Shown here piece after piece: positions 19,401 through 30,833 of a stretch of DNA of 32,089 bases. The position numbers were made by a program, and so were the translations under genes. The DNA comes from Mesostigma viride (lineage: Eukaryota; Streptophyta; Mesostigmatophyceae; Mesostigmatales; Mesostigmataceae), in contig RPFO01000990.1 in the NCBI GenBank assembly GCA_009746045.1, forward strand, positions 1-32,089. The letters are read 5' to 3'. The notes under the pieces are model-generated. The model made no database searches. It was not told where the DNA came from and saw nothing but the letters and a program-made list of their open reading frames with translations. Numbering within the stretch: the first letter of the stretch is position 1; every line of letters starts with the position of its first letter.

Positions 19401-22400
19401 TGAAAGCGATGGAAAGCGAGGGCGAGGGGAAGCGCGCAGGTGTAGGTAGTGGAGAGGGAGCAGCAGAATGAAAGCGAGGGTAGAAGGGCCAGGGCTAGGT
19501 AGGGTGAGGATGGGCCCCAGTGCGCGAGTGTGCAGATGGGACCTGAGCGAGGGCGAGGGCAAGTGAGCCCAGGTGAGGGCCAGTGAGGGCGGGGGTGATG
19601 GCACCGAGTTGACTACTAACGATTAAAGGCGAAGTGAGGTGTGGGTGGGTTTTCCACCGGGCGATTGCAAAGGGGCGCAGGGCAAGGGCACCTGAGTGAT
19701 GGTGCGAGGTTGGGGGGAGGGTGCAGGCCAGAGCAAGAGCCAGGGCTATGGCGATGGTGAAGGCTAGGTAGGGCGAGGGCGGGCCCCACTGGGCAAACAA
19801 ATGCACAGGGGGCCTGAGCGAGGGCGCGGGCAGAGGTGCAGAGGAAGGCTGCGGATGAGTGAGGCTGAGTGAGGGCAGCAGAGCTAGGGCTGTGCTTTAG
19901 GGTGGGAGTGAGGGTGAGGGCTGGGGACACTGAACATAAGCGAGGGCCATAGCGGGGATGAAGACCAAGGAGAGTGAGGGTGGCCCTCACCGAGGGTGAG
20001 GGCGAGGGCGAGGGCGAGTGAAAGCGATGGAAAGCGAGGGCGAGGGGAAGCGCGCAGGTGTAGGTAGTGGAGAGGGAGCAGCAGAATGAAAGCGAGGGTA
20101 GAAGGGCCAGGGCTAGGTAGGGTGAGGATGGGCCCCAGTGCGCGAGTGTGCAGATGGGACCTGAGCGAGGGCGAGGGCAAGTGAGCCCAGGTGAGGGCCA
20201 GTGAGGGCGGGGGTGATGGCACCGAGTTGACTACTAACGATTAAGGCGAAGTGAGGTGTGGGTGGGTTTTCCACCGGGCGATTGCAAAGGGGCCCAGGGC
20301 AAGGGCACCTGAGTGATGGTGCGAGGTTGGGGGGGAGGGTGCAGGCCAGAGCAAGAGCCAGGGCTATGGCGATGGTGAAGGCTAGGTAGGGCGAGGGCGG
20401 GCCCCACTGGGCAAACAAATGGACAGGGGGCCTGAGCGAGGGCGCGGGCGAGAGGTGCAGAGGAAGGCTGCGGGTGAGAGAGGCTGAGTGAGGGCAGCAG
20501 AGCTAGGGCTGTGCTTTAGGGTGGGAGTGAGGGTGAGGGCTGGGGACACTGAACATAAGCGAGGGCCATAGCGGGGATGAAGACCAAGGAGAGTGAGGGT
20601 GGCCCTCACCTGGCGAGGGCGAGGGCGAGTGAAAGCGATGGAAAGCGAGGGCGAGGGGAAGCGCGCAGGTGTAGGTAGTGGAGAGGGAGCAGCAGAATGA
20701 AAGCGAGGGTAGAAGGGCCAGGGCTAGGTAGGGTGAGGATGGGCCCCAGTGCGCGAGTGTGCAGATGGGACCTGAGCGAGGGCGAGGGCAAGTGAGCCCA
20801 GGTGAGGGCCAGTGAGGGCGGGGGTGATGGCACCGAGTTGACTACTAACGATTAAAGGCGAAGTGAGGTGTGGGTGGGTTTTCCACCGGGCGATTGCAAA
20901 GGGGCGCAGGGCAAGGGCACCTGAGTGATGGTGCGAGGTTGGGGGGGAGGGTGCAGGCCAGAGCAAGAGCCAGGGCTATGGCGATGGTGAAGGCTAGGTA
21001 GGGCGAGGGCGGGCCCCACTGGGCAAACAAATGCACAGGGGGCCTGAGCGAGGGCGCGGGCGAGAGGTGCAGAGGAAGGCTGCGGGTGAGAGAGGCTGAG
21101 TGAGGGCAGCAGAGCTAGGGCTGTGCTTTAGGGTGGGAGTGAGGGTGAGGGCTGGGGACACTGAACATAAGCGAGGGCCATAGCGGGGATGAAGACCAAG
21201 GAGAGTGAGGGTGGCCCTCACCTGGCGAGGGCGAGGGCGAGGGCGAGGGCGAGTGAAAGCGATGGAAAGCGAGGGCGAGGGGAAGCGCGCAGGTGTAGGT
21301 AGTGGAGAGGGAGCAGCAGAATGAAAGCGAGGGTAGAAGGGCCAGGGCTAGGTAGGGTGAGGATGGGCCCCAGTGCGCGAGTGTGCAGATGGGACCTGAG
21401 CGAGGGCGAGGGCAAGTGAGCCCAGGTGAGGGCCAGTGAGGGCGGGGGTGATGGCACCGAGTTGACTACTAACGATTAAAGGCGAAGTGAGGTGTGGGTG
21501 GGTTTTCCACCGGGCGATTGCAAAGGGGCCAGGGCAAGGGCACCTGAGTGATGGTGCGAGGTTGGGGGGGAGGGTGCAGGCCAGAGCAAGAGCCAGGGCT
21601 ATGGCGATGGTGAAGGCTAGGTAGGGCGAGGGCGGGCCCCACTGGGCAAACAAATGCACAGGGGGCCTGAGCGAGGGCGCGGGCGAGAGGTGCAGAGGAA
21701 GGCTGCGGGTGAGAGAGGCTGAGTGAGGGCAGCAGAGCTAGGGCTGTGCTTTAGGGTGGGAGTGAGGGTGAGGGCTGGGGACACTGAACATAAGCGAGGG
21801 CCATAGCGGGGATGAAGACCAAGGAGAGTGAGGGTGGCCCTCACCTGGCGAGGGCGAGGGCGAGGGCGAGGGCGAGTGAAAGCGATGGAAAGCGAGGGCG
21901 AGGGGAAGCGCGCAGGTGTAGGTAGTGGAGAGGGAGCAGCAGAATGAAAGCGAGGGTAGAAGGGCCAGGGCTAGGTAGGGTGAGGATGGGCCCCAGTGCG
22001 CGAGTGTGCAGATGGGACCTGAGCGAGGGCGAGGGCAAGTGAGCCCAGGTGAGGGCCAGTGAGGGCGGGGGTGATGGCACCGAGTTGACTACTAACGATT
22101 AAAGGCGAAGTGAGGTGTGGGTGGGTTTTCCACCGGGCGATTGCAAAGGGGCGCAGGGCAAGGGCACCTGAGTGATGGTGCGAGGTTGGGGGGGAGGGTG
22201 CAGGCCAGAGCAAGAGCCAGGGCTATGGCGATGGTGAAGGCTAGGTAGGGCGAGGGCGGGCCCCACTGGGCAAACAAATGCACAGGGGGCCTGAGCGAGG
22301 GCGCGGGCAAGAGGTGCAGAGGAAGGCTGCGGATGAGTGAGCCTGAGTGAGGGCAGCAGAGCTAGGGCTGTGCTTTAGGGTGAGAGTGAGGGTGAGGGCT

Positions 22401-25400
22401 GGGGACGCTGAACATAAGCGAGGGCCATAGCGGGGATGAAGACCAAGGAGGGTGAGGGTGGCCCCCGCAGGGCGAGGGCGAGGGTGAGGGCGAGGGCGAG
22501 GGCGAGTGAAAGCGATGAAAAGCGAGGGCGAGGGAAAGCGCGCAGGTGTAGGTAGTGGAGAGGGAGCAGCAGAATGAAAGCGAGGGTAGAAGGGCAGGGG
22601 CTAGGTAGGGTGAGGATGGGCCCCAGTGCGCGAGTGTGCAGATGGGACCTGAGCGAGGGCGAGGGCAAGTGAGCCCAGGTGAGGGCCAGTGAGGGCGGGG
22701 GTGATGGCACCGAGTTGACTACTAACGATTGAAGGCGAAGTGAGGTGTGGGTGGGTTTTCCACCGGGCGATTGCAAAGGGGCCCAGGGCAAGGGCACCTG
22801 AGTGATGGTGCAAGGTTGGGGGGAGGGTAGGCCAGAGCAACTTGAGGCCAGGTCTATAGCGATGGTGAAGGCTAGTGTAGGGCGAGGGCGGGCCCCACTG
22901 GGCAAACAAATGGACAGGGGGCCTGAGCAAGGGCGCGGGCGAGAGGTGCAGAGGAAGGCTGCGGGTGAGAGAGGCTGAGTGAGGGCAGAGAGCTAGGGCT
23001 GTGCTTTAGGGTGGGAGTGAGGGTGAGGGCTGGGGACACTGAACATAAGCGAGGGCCATAGCGGGGATGAAGACCAAGGAGAGTGAGGGTGGCCCTCACC
23101 TGGCGAGGGCGAGGGCGAGTGAAAGCGATGGAAAGCGAGGGCGAGGGGAAGCGCGCAGGTGTAGGTAGTGGAGAGGGAGCATCAGGCTGAAAGCGAGGGT
23201 AGAAGGGCCAGGGCTAGGTAGGGCGAGGATGGGCCCCAGTGCGCGAGTGTGCAGATGGGACCTGAGCGAGGGCGAGGGCAAGTGAGCCCAGGTGAGGGCC
23301 AGTGAGGGCGGGGGTGATGGCACCGAGTTGACTACTAACGATTAAAGGCGAAGTGAGGTGTGGGTGGGTTTTCCACCGGGCGATTGCAAAGGGGCGCAGG
23401 GCAAGGGCACCTGAGTGATGGTGCGAGGTTGGGGGGGAGGGTGCAGGCCAGAGCAAGAGCCAGGGCTATGGCGATGGTGAAGGCTAGGTAGGGCGAGGGC
23501 GGGCCCCACTGGGCAAACAAATGCACAGGGGGCCTGAGCGAGGGCGGGGCGAGAGGTGCAGAGGAAGGCTGCGGGTGAGAGAGGCTGAGTGAGGGCAGCA
23601 GAGCTAGGGCTGTGCTTTAGGGTGGGAGTGAGGGTGAGGGCTGGGGACACTGAACATAAGCGAGGGCCATAGCGGGGATGAAGACCAAGGAGAGTGAGGG
23701 TGGCCCTCACCTGGCGAGGGCGAGGGCGAGTGAAAGCGATGGAAAGCGAGGGCGAGGGAAAGCGCGCAGGTGTAGGTAGTGGAGAGGGAGCAGCAGAATG
23801 AAAGCGAGGGTAGAAGGGCCAGGGCTAGGTAGGGTGAGGATGGGCCCCAGTGCGCGAGTGTGCAGATGGGACCTGAGCGAGGGCGAGGGCAAGTGAGCCC
23901 AGGTGAGGGCCAGTGAGGGCGGGGGTGATGGCACCGAGTTGAGTTGACTACTAACGATTACAGGTGAAGTGAGGTGTGGGTGGGTTTTCCACCGGGCGAT
24001 TGCAAAGGGGCCCAGGGCAAGGGCACCTGAGTGATGGTGCAAGGTTGGGGGTGAGGGTAAAGGCCAGAGCAACTTGAGGCCAGGTCTATAGCGATGGTAA
24101 AGGCTAGTGTAGGGCGAGGGCGGGCCCCACTGGGCAAACAAATGGACAGGGGGCCTGAGCGAGGGCGCGGGCGAGAGGTGCAGAGGAAGGCTGCGGGTGA
24201 GAGAGGCTGAGTGAGGGCAGCAGAGCTAGGGCTGTGCTTTAGGGTGGGAGTGAGGGTGAGGGCTGGGGACACTGAACATAAGCGAGGGCCATAGCGGGGA
24301 TGAAGACCAAGGAGAGTGAGGGTGGCCCTCACCTGGCGAGGGCGAGGGCGAGTGAAAGCGATGGAAAGTGAGGGCGAGGGGAAGCGCGCAGGTGTAGGTA
24401 GTGGAGAGGGAGCAGCAGAATGAAAGCGAGGGTAAAAGGGCAGGGGCTAGGTAGGGTGAGGATGGGCCCCAGTGCGCGAGTGTGCAGATGGGACCTGAGC
24501 GAGGGCGAGGGCAAGTGAGCCCAGGTGAGGGCCAGTGAGGGCGGGGGTGATGGCACCGAGTTGACTACTAACGATTACAGGTGAAGTGAGGTGTGGGTGG
24601 GTCTTCCACCGGGCGATTGCAAAGGGGCCCAGGGCAAGGGCACCTGAGTGATGGTGCGAGGTTGGGGGGGAGGGTGCAGGCCAGAGCAAGAGCCAGGGCT
24701 ATGGCGATGGTGAAGGCTAGGTAGGGCGAGGGGGGCCCCACTGGGCAAACAAATGCACAGGGGGCCTGAGCGAGGGCGCGGGCAGAGGTGCAGAGGAAGG
24801 CTGCGGGTGAGAGAGGCTGAGTGAGGGCAGCAGAGCTAGGGCTGTGCTTTAGGGAGGGAGTGAGGGTGAGGGCTGGGGACACTGAACATAAGCGAGGGCC
24901 ATAGCGGGGATGAAGACCAAGGAGAGTGAGGGTGGCCCCACAGGGCGAGGGCGAGGGTGAGGGCGAGGGCGAGGGCGAGTGAAAGCGATGGAAAGTGAGG
25001 GCGAGGGGAAGCGCGCAGGTGTAGGTAGTGGAGAGGGAGCAGCAGAATGAAAGCGAGGGTAGAAGGGCCAGGGCTAGGTAGGGTGAGGATGGGCCCCAGT
25101 GCGCGAGTGTGCAGATGGGACCTGAGCGAGGGCGAGGGCAAGTGAGCCCAGGTGAGGGCCAGTGAGGGCGGGGGTGATGGCACCGAGTTGACTACTAACG
25201 ATTGAAGGCGAAGTGAGGTGTGGGTGGGTTTTCCACCGGGCGATTGCAAAGGGGCCCAGGGCAAGGGCACCTGAGTGATGGTGCAAGGTTGGGGGTGAGG
25301 GTAAAGGCCAGAGCAACTTGAGGCCAGGTCTATAGCGATGGTAAAGGCTAGTGTAGGGCGAGGGCGGGCCCCACTGGGCAAACAAATGGACAGGGGGCCT

Positions 25401-27017
25401 GAGCAAGGGCGCGGGCGAGAGGTGCAGAGGAAGGCTGCGGGTGAGAGAGGCTGAGTGAGGGCAGCAGAGCTAGGGCTGTGCTTTAGGGTGGGAGTGAGGG
25501 TGAGGGCTGGGGACACTGAACATAAGCGAGGGCCATAGCGGGGATGAAGACCAAGGAGAGTGAGGGTGGCCCTCACCTGGCGAGGGCGAGGGCGAGTGAA
25601 AGCGATGGAAAGCGAGGGCGAGGGAAAGCGCGCAGGTGTAGGTAGTGGAGAGGGAGCAGCAGAATGAAAGCGAGGGTACGGTAAAAGGGCCAGGGCTAGG
25701 TAGGGTGAGGATGGGCCCCAGTGCGCGAGTGTGCAGATGGGACCTGAGCGAGGGCGAGGGCAAGTGAGCCCAGGTGAGGGCCAGTGAGGGCGGGGGTGAT
25801 GGGACCGAGTTGACTACTAACGATTACAGGTGAAGTGAGGTGTGGGTGGGTTTTCCACCGGGCGATTGCAAAGGGGCCCAGGGCAAGGGCACCTGAGTGA
25901 TGGTGCGAGGTTGGGGGGAGGGTGCAGGCCAGAGCAAGAGCCAGGGCTATGGCGATGGTGAAGGCTAGGTAGGGCGAGGGGGGCCCCACTGGGCAAACAA
26001 ATGCACAGGGGGCCTGAGCGAGGGCGCGGGCGAGAGGTGCAGAGGAAGGCTGCGGGTGAGAGAGGCTGAGTGAGGGCAGCAGAGCTAGGGCTGTGCTTTA
26101 GGGTGGGAGTGAGGGTGAGGGCTGGGGACACTGAACATAAGCGAGGGCCATAGCGGGGATGAAGACCAAGGAGAGTGAGGGTGGCCCTCACCTGGCGAGG
26201 GCGAGGGCGAGTGAAAGCGATGGAAAGTGAGGGCGAGGGGAAGCGCGCAGGTGTAGGTAGTGGAGAGGGAGCAGCAGAATGAAAGCGAGGGTAGAAGGGC
26301 CAGGGCTAGGTAGGGTGAGGATGGGCCCCAGTGCGCGAGTGTGCAGATGGGACCTGAGCGAGGGCGAGGGCAAGTGCGCCCAGGTGAGGGCCAGTGAGGG
26401 CGGGGGTGATGGCACCGAGTTGACTACTAACGATTAAAGGCGAAGTGAGGTGTGGGTGGGTTTTCCACCGGGCGATTGCAAAGGGGCGCAGGGCAAGGGC
26501 ACCTGAGTGATGGTGCGAGGTTGGGGGGGAGGGTGCAGGCCAGAGCAAGAGCCAGGGCTATGGCGATGGTGAAGGCTAGGTAGGGCGAGGGGGGCCCCAC
26601 TGGGCAAACAAATGCACAGGGGGCCTGAGCGAGGGCGCGGGCGAGAGGTGCAGAGGAAGGCTGCGGGTGAGAGAGGCTGAGTGAGGGCAGCAGAGCTAGG
26701 GCTGTGCTTTAGGGTGGGAGTGAGGGTGAGGGCTGGGGACACTGAACATAAGCGAGGGCCATAGCGGGGATGAAGACCAAGGAGAGTGAGGGTGGCCCTC
26801 ACCTGGCGAGGGCGAGGGCGAGGGCGAGGGCGAGTGAAAGCGATGGAAAGCGAGGGCGAGGGGAAGCGCGCAGGTGTAGGTAGTGGAGAGGGAGCATCAG
26901 GCTGAAAGCGAGGGTAAAAGGGCCAGGGCTAGGTAGGGTGAGGATGGACCCCAGTGCGCTAGTGTGCAGATGGGACCTGAGCGAGGGCGAGGGCAAGTGC
27001 GCCCAGGTGAGGGCCAG

Positions 27018-27950
27018 TGAGGGCGGGGGCGAGGGCGAGGGCGAGGGCGAGGGCGAGGGCGAGGGCGAGGGCGAGGGCGAGAGTGAGGGAAAGCGAGGAG
27101 TAGGGCGAGGGCGATGGCGAGGGCGAGGGCGAGGGCGAGGGCGATGGCGAGGGCGAGGGCGAGGGCGAGGGCGAGGGCGAGGGCGAGGGCGAGGGCGAGG
27201 GCGAGGGCGAGGGCGAGGGCGAGGGCGAGGGCGAGGGCGAGGGCGAGGGCGAGGGCGAGGGCGAGGGCGAGGGCGAGGGCGAGGGCGAGGGCGAGGGCGA
27301 GGGCGAGGGCGAGGGCGAGGGCGAGGGCGAGGGCGAGGGCGAGGGCGAGGGCGAGGGCGAGGGCGAGGGCGAGGGCGAGGGCGAGGGCGAGGGCGAGGGC
27401 GAGGGCGAGGGCGAGGGCGAGGGCGAGGGCGAGGGCGAGGGCGAGGGCGAGGGCGAGGGCGAGGGCGAGGGCGAGGGCGAGGGCGAGGGCGAGGGCGAGG
27501 GCGAGGGCGAGGGCGAGGGCGAGGGCGAGGGCGAGGGCGAGGGCGAGGGCGAGGGCGAGGGCGAGGGCGAGGGCGAGGGCGAGGGCGAGGGCGAGGGCGA
27601 GGGCGAGGGCGAGGGCGAGGGCGAGGGCGAGGGCGAGGGCGAGGGCGAGGGCGAGGGCGAGGGCGAGGGCGAGGGCGAGGGCGAGGGCGAGGGCGAGGGC
27701 GAGGGCGAGGGCGAGGGCGAGGGCGAGGGCGAGGGCGAGGGCGAGGGCGAGGGCGAGGGCGAGGGCGAGGGCGAGGGCGAGGGCGAGGGCGAGGGCGAGG
27801 GCGAGGGCGAGGGCGAGGGCGAGGGCGAGGGCGAGAGCGAGGGCGAGGGCGAGGGCGAGGGCGAGGGCGAGGGGGAGGGTGAGGGCGAGGGCGAGGGGGA
27901 GGGCGAGGGCGAGGGCGAGGGGGAGGGCGAGGGCGAGGGCGAGGGCGAGC
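27018..27950 (+). repeat. (GGGCGA)n expansion 1, ~155 units
   Basis: The hexamer is uninterrupted for about 114 units between about 27148 and 27834, with GATGGCGA, GAGAGCGA and GGGGGA variants towards the ends. It begins where a normal monomer would continue into GGGGGTGATGGCACCGAG, so it replaces the rest of that monomer. Four G-triplets separated by CGA meet the standard G-quadruplex pattern throughout. Because the unit is six bases, all six frames stay open and give Gly-Arg, Ala-Arg, Glu-Gly, Ala-Leu, Ser-Pro and Pro-Arg dipeptide repeats (up to 385 codons). None is credible as a gene. Confidence 0.97.
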
Positions 27951-28075
27951 GTGCCCGAGTGGGCACAGCTGCGTGAGGGTGAGAAGGTTGGGGTGAGAGC
28001 TAGGGTGAGGGTGAGGTGGTGTGTGTAAGGGCGGCTGAACATAAAGGAGGGCAAGAGCTAGTTAGCATGAAGGTT
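27951..28075. repeat. Post-expansion block, copy 1
   Basis: The block begins GTGCCCGAGTGGGCAC, a perfect 6-bp stem with loop GAGT. It continues through GGTGAGGTGGTGTGTGTAAG to AGCATGAAGGTT. The part GAACATAAAGGAGGGC resembles GAACATAAGCGAGGGC of the satellite, so the block is probably a diverged satellite segment. It is repeated at 30708-30833 with one inserted T. Confidence 0.9.
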
Positions 28076-28076
28076 C

Positions 28077-30833
28077 TGAGGTGTGGGTGGGTTTTCCACC
28101 GGGCGATTGCAAAGGGGCCCAGGGCAAGGGCACCTGAGTGATGGTGCAAGGTTGGGGGTGAGGGTAAAGGCCAGAGCAACTTGAGGCCAGGTCTATAGCG
28201 ATGGTAAAGGCTAGTGTAGGGCGAGGGCGGGCCCCACTGGGCAAACAAATGGACAGGGGGCCTGAGCAAGGGCGCGGGCGAGAGGTGCAGAGGAAGGCTG
28301 CGGGTGAGAGAGGCTGAGTGAGGGCAGCAGAGCTAGGGCTGTGCTTTAGGGTGGGAGTGAGGGTGAGGGCTGGGGACACTGAACATAAGCGAGGGCCATA
28401 GCGGGGATGAAGACCAAGGAGAGTGAGGGTGGCCCTCACCTGGCGAGGGCGAGGGCGAGTGAAAGCGATGGAAAGCGAGGGCGAGGGAAAGCGCGCAGGT
28501 GTAGGTAGTGGAGAGGGAGCAGCAGAATGAAAGCGAGGGTACGGTAAAGGGCCAGGGCTAGGTAGGGTGAGGATGGGCCCCAGTGCGCGAGTGTGCAGAT
28601 GGGACCTGAGCGAGGGCGAGGGCAAGTGAGCCCAGGTGAGGGCCAGTGAGGGCGGGGGTGATGGGACCGAGTTGACTACTAACGATTACAGGTGAAGTGA
28701 GGTGTGGGTGGGTTTTCCACCGGGCGATTGCAAAGGGGCCCAGGGCAAGGGCACCTGAGTGATGGTGCGAGGTTGGGGGGGGGGTGCAGGCCAGAGCAAG
28801 AGCCAGGGCTATGGCGATGGTGAAGGCTAGGTAGGGCGAGGGGGGGCCCCACTGGGCAAACAAATGCACAGGGGGCCTGAGCGAGGGCGCGGGCGAGAGG
28901 TGCAGAGGAAGGCTGCGGGTGAGAGAGGCTGAGTGAGGGCAGCAGAGCTAGGGCTGTGCTTTAGGGTGGGAGTGAGGGTGAGGGCTGGGGACACTGAACA
29001 TAAGCGAGGGCCATAGCGGGGATGAAGACCAAGGAGAGTGAGGGTGGCCCTCACCTGGCGAGGGCGAGGGCGAGTGAAAGCGATGGAAAGTGAGGGCGAG
29101 GGGAAGCGCGCAGGTGTAGGTAGTGGAGAGGGAGCAGCAGAATGAAAGCGAGGGTAGAAGGGCCAGGGCTAGGTAGGGTGAGGATGGGCCCCAGTGCGCG
29201 AGTGTGCAGATGGGACCTGAGCGAGGGCGAGGGCAAGTGCGCCCAGGTGAGGGCCAGTGAGGGCGGGGGTGATGGCACCGAGTTGACTACTAACGATTAA
29301 AGGCGAAGTGAGGTGTGGGTGGGTTTTCCACCGGGCGATTGCAAAGGGGCGCAGGGCAAGGGCACCTGAGTGATGGTGCGAGGTTGGGGGGGAGGGTGCA
29401 GGCCAGAGCAAGAGCCAGGGCTATGGCGATGGTGAAGGCTAGGTAGGGCGAGGGGGGGCCCCACTGGGCAAACAAATGCACAGGGGGCCTGAGCGAGGGC
29501 GCGGGCGAGAGGTGCAGAGGAAGGCTGCGGGTGAGAGAGGCTGAGTGAGGGCAGCAGAGCTAGGGCTGTGCTTTAGGGTGGGAGTGAGGGTGAGGGCTGG
29601 GGACACTGAACATAAGCGAGGGCCATAGCGGGGATGAAGACCAAGGAGAGTGAGGGTGGCCCTCACCTGGCGAGGGCGAGGGCGAGGGCAAGGGCGAGTG
29701 AAAGCGATGGAAAGCGAGGGCGAGGGGAAGCGCGCAGGTGTAGGTAGTGGAGAGGGAGTATCAGGCTGAAAGCGAGGGTAAAAGGGCCAGGGCTAGGTAG
29801 GGTGAGGATGGACCCCAGTGCGCTAGTGTGCAGATGGGACCTGAGCGAGGGCGAGGGCAAGTGCGCCCAGGTGAGGGCCAGTGAGGGCGGGGGCGAGGGC
29901 GAGGGCGAGGGCGAGGGCGAGGGCGAGGGCGAGGGCGAGGGCGAGAGTGAGGAAAGCGAGGAGTAGGGCGAGGGCGAGGGCGAGGGCGAGGGCGAGGGCG
30001 AGGGCGATGGCGAGGGCGAGGGCGAGGGCGAGGGCGAGGGCGAGGGCGAGGGCGAGGGCGAGGGCGAGGGCGAGGGCGAGGGCGAGGGCGAGGGCGAGGC
30101 GAGGGCGAGGGCGAGGGCGAGGGCGAGGGCGAGGGCGAGGGCGAGGGCGAGGCGCGAGGGCGAGGGCGAGGGCGAGGGCGAGGGCGAGGGCGAGGGCGAG
30201 GGCGAGGGCGAGGGCGAGGGCGAGGGCGAGGGCGAGGGCGAGGGCGAGGGCGAGGGCGAGGGCGAGGGCGAGGGCGAGGGCGAGGGCGAGGGCGAGGGCG
30301 AGGGCGAGGGCGAGGGCGAGGGCGAGGGCGAGGGCGAGGGCGAGGGCGAGGGCGAGGGCGAGGGCGAGGGCGAGGGCGAGGGCGAGGGCGAGGGCAGGGC
30401 GTGGGCGAGGGCGAGGGCGAGGGCGAGGGCGAGGGCGAGGGCGAGGGCGAGGGCGAGGGCGAGGGCGAGGGCGAGGGCGAGGGCGAGGGCGAGGGCGAGG
30501 GCGAGGGCGAGGGCGAGGGCGAGGGCGAGGGCGAGGGCGAGGGCGAGGGCGAGGGCGAGGGCGAGGGCGAGGGCGAGGGCGAGGGCGAGGGCGAGGGCGA
30601 GGGGCGAAGGGCGAGGGCGAGGGCGAGGGCGAGGGGGAGGGGAGGGCGAGGGCGAGGGAGGGCGAGGGCGAGGGGAGGGGGAGGGCGAGGGCGAGGGCGA
30701 GGTGAGCGTGCCCGAGTGGGCACAGCTGCGTGAGGGTGAGAAGGTTGGGGTGAGAGCTAGGGTGAGGGTGAGGTGGTGTGTGTAAGGGCGGCTTGAACAT
30801 AAAGGAGGGCAAGAGCTAGTTAGCATGAAGGTT
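28077..30833. repeat. Segmental tandem duplication, copy 2 (~2757 bp)
   Basis: The order of copy 1 is repeated: two tagged monomers (tags at 28673 and 29284), the third monomer opening into a GGGCGA expansion, then the post-expansion block. It is about 106 bp shorter than copy 1 because its GGGCGA tract is shorter. The short match GAAGG lies at both breakpoint sequences (25204-25208 and 28069-28073). Confidence 0.9.
29888..30707 (+). repeat. (GGGCGA)n expansion 2, more interrupted
   Basis: This is the same hexamer as expansion 1. It has more frame-breaking interruptions, such as GAGGCGAGG near 30098, GAGGCGCGAGGG near 30150, GGGCAGGGCGTGGGCG near 30391, and several GGGGAGGG variants after 30600. 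It sits in the same place in the duplicated segment as expansion 1. The interruptions move the dipeptide reading between frames, so the long open frames (274-471 codons) are mosaics of Arg-Gly, Ala-Arg, Ser-Pro and Pro-Arg repeats. Confidence 0.96.

Larger units (their letters stand above)
12181..27017. repeat. G-rich satellite array, ~610-668 bp monomer
   Basis: The diagnostic tag TTGACTACTAACGATT occurs 22 times from about 12502 to 26421, at spacings of 610-668 bp (mean near 624 bp for the 21 copies after the inserted element). Most length variation comes from a (GGGCGA)n run of 2 to about 10 units ahead of GAGTGAAAGCGATGGAAAGC. Each monomer also carries TGGGTTTTCCACCGGGCGAT, GGGCCCCACTGGGCAAACAA, and CTTTAGGGTGGGAGTGAGGG. 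Two internal segments (GGCTAGGTAGGGTGAGG and GGCTAGGTAGGGCGAGG, each followed by GGGCCCCA) lie about 270 bp apart, so the monomer itself contains diverged duplications. The plus strand is strongly G over C. Recurrent minus-strand frames of 60-246 codons (Pro/Ser/Leu/Ala-rich) repeat with the monomer and carry no domain. They are not called as genes. Confidence 0.97.
25214..28076. repeat. Segmental tandem duplication, copy 1 (2863 bp)
   Basis: This copy starts at TGAGGTGTGGGTGGGTTTTC in mid-monomer and ends with AGCTAGTTAGCATGAAGGTT. Rare variants repeat at an offset of 2862-2863 bp: GATGGGACCGAG (25799 and about 28662), GGTACGGTAAA, the CTTGAGGCCAGGTCTATAGC subtype, and ATCAGGCTGAAAGC. That excludes independent monomer drift. 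It contains the first long GGGCGA expansion. Confidence 0.9.

Noticed and set aside
24576-24590. TACTAAC followed by GATTACAG, resembling an intron branch point and 3' splice site
   Set aside because: Most monomers read GATTAAAGG or GATTGAAGG, which lack the AG acceptor. The spacing is very short and there is no exon on either side.
12386-26415. Recurring minus-strand frames of 75-246 codons in every satellite monomer
   Set aside because: They recur because the monomer recurs. Frames in copies are broken or shifted by GGGCGA and single-base changes without compensation, so there is no sign of selection on protein.
26897-28054. Open frames of 304-385 codons on both strands across the GGGCGA expansion
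   Set aside because: A six-base unit leaves every frame open. The products are dipeptide repeats (Gly-Arg, Ala-Arg, Ala-Leu, Ser-Pro, Pro-Arg) with no flanking domain, and both strands are equally open.
12181-30707. Satellite as rDNA intergenic spacer
   Set aside because: No 18S, 5.8S, 28S or 5S rRNA sequence was recognised on either side within the window, so there is nothing to support it.
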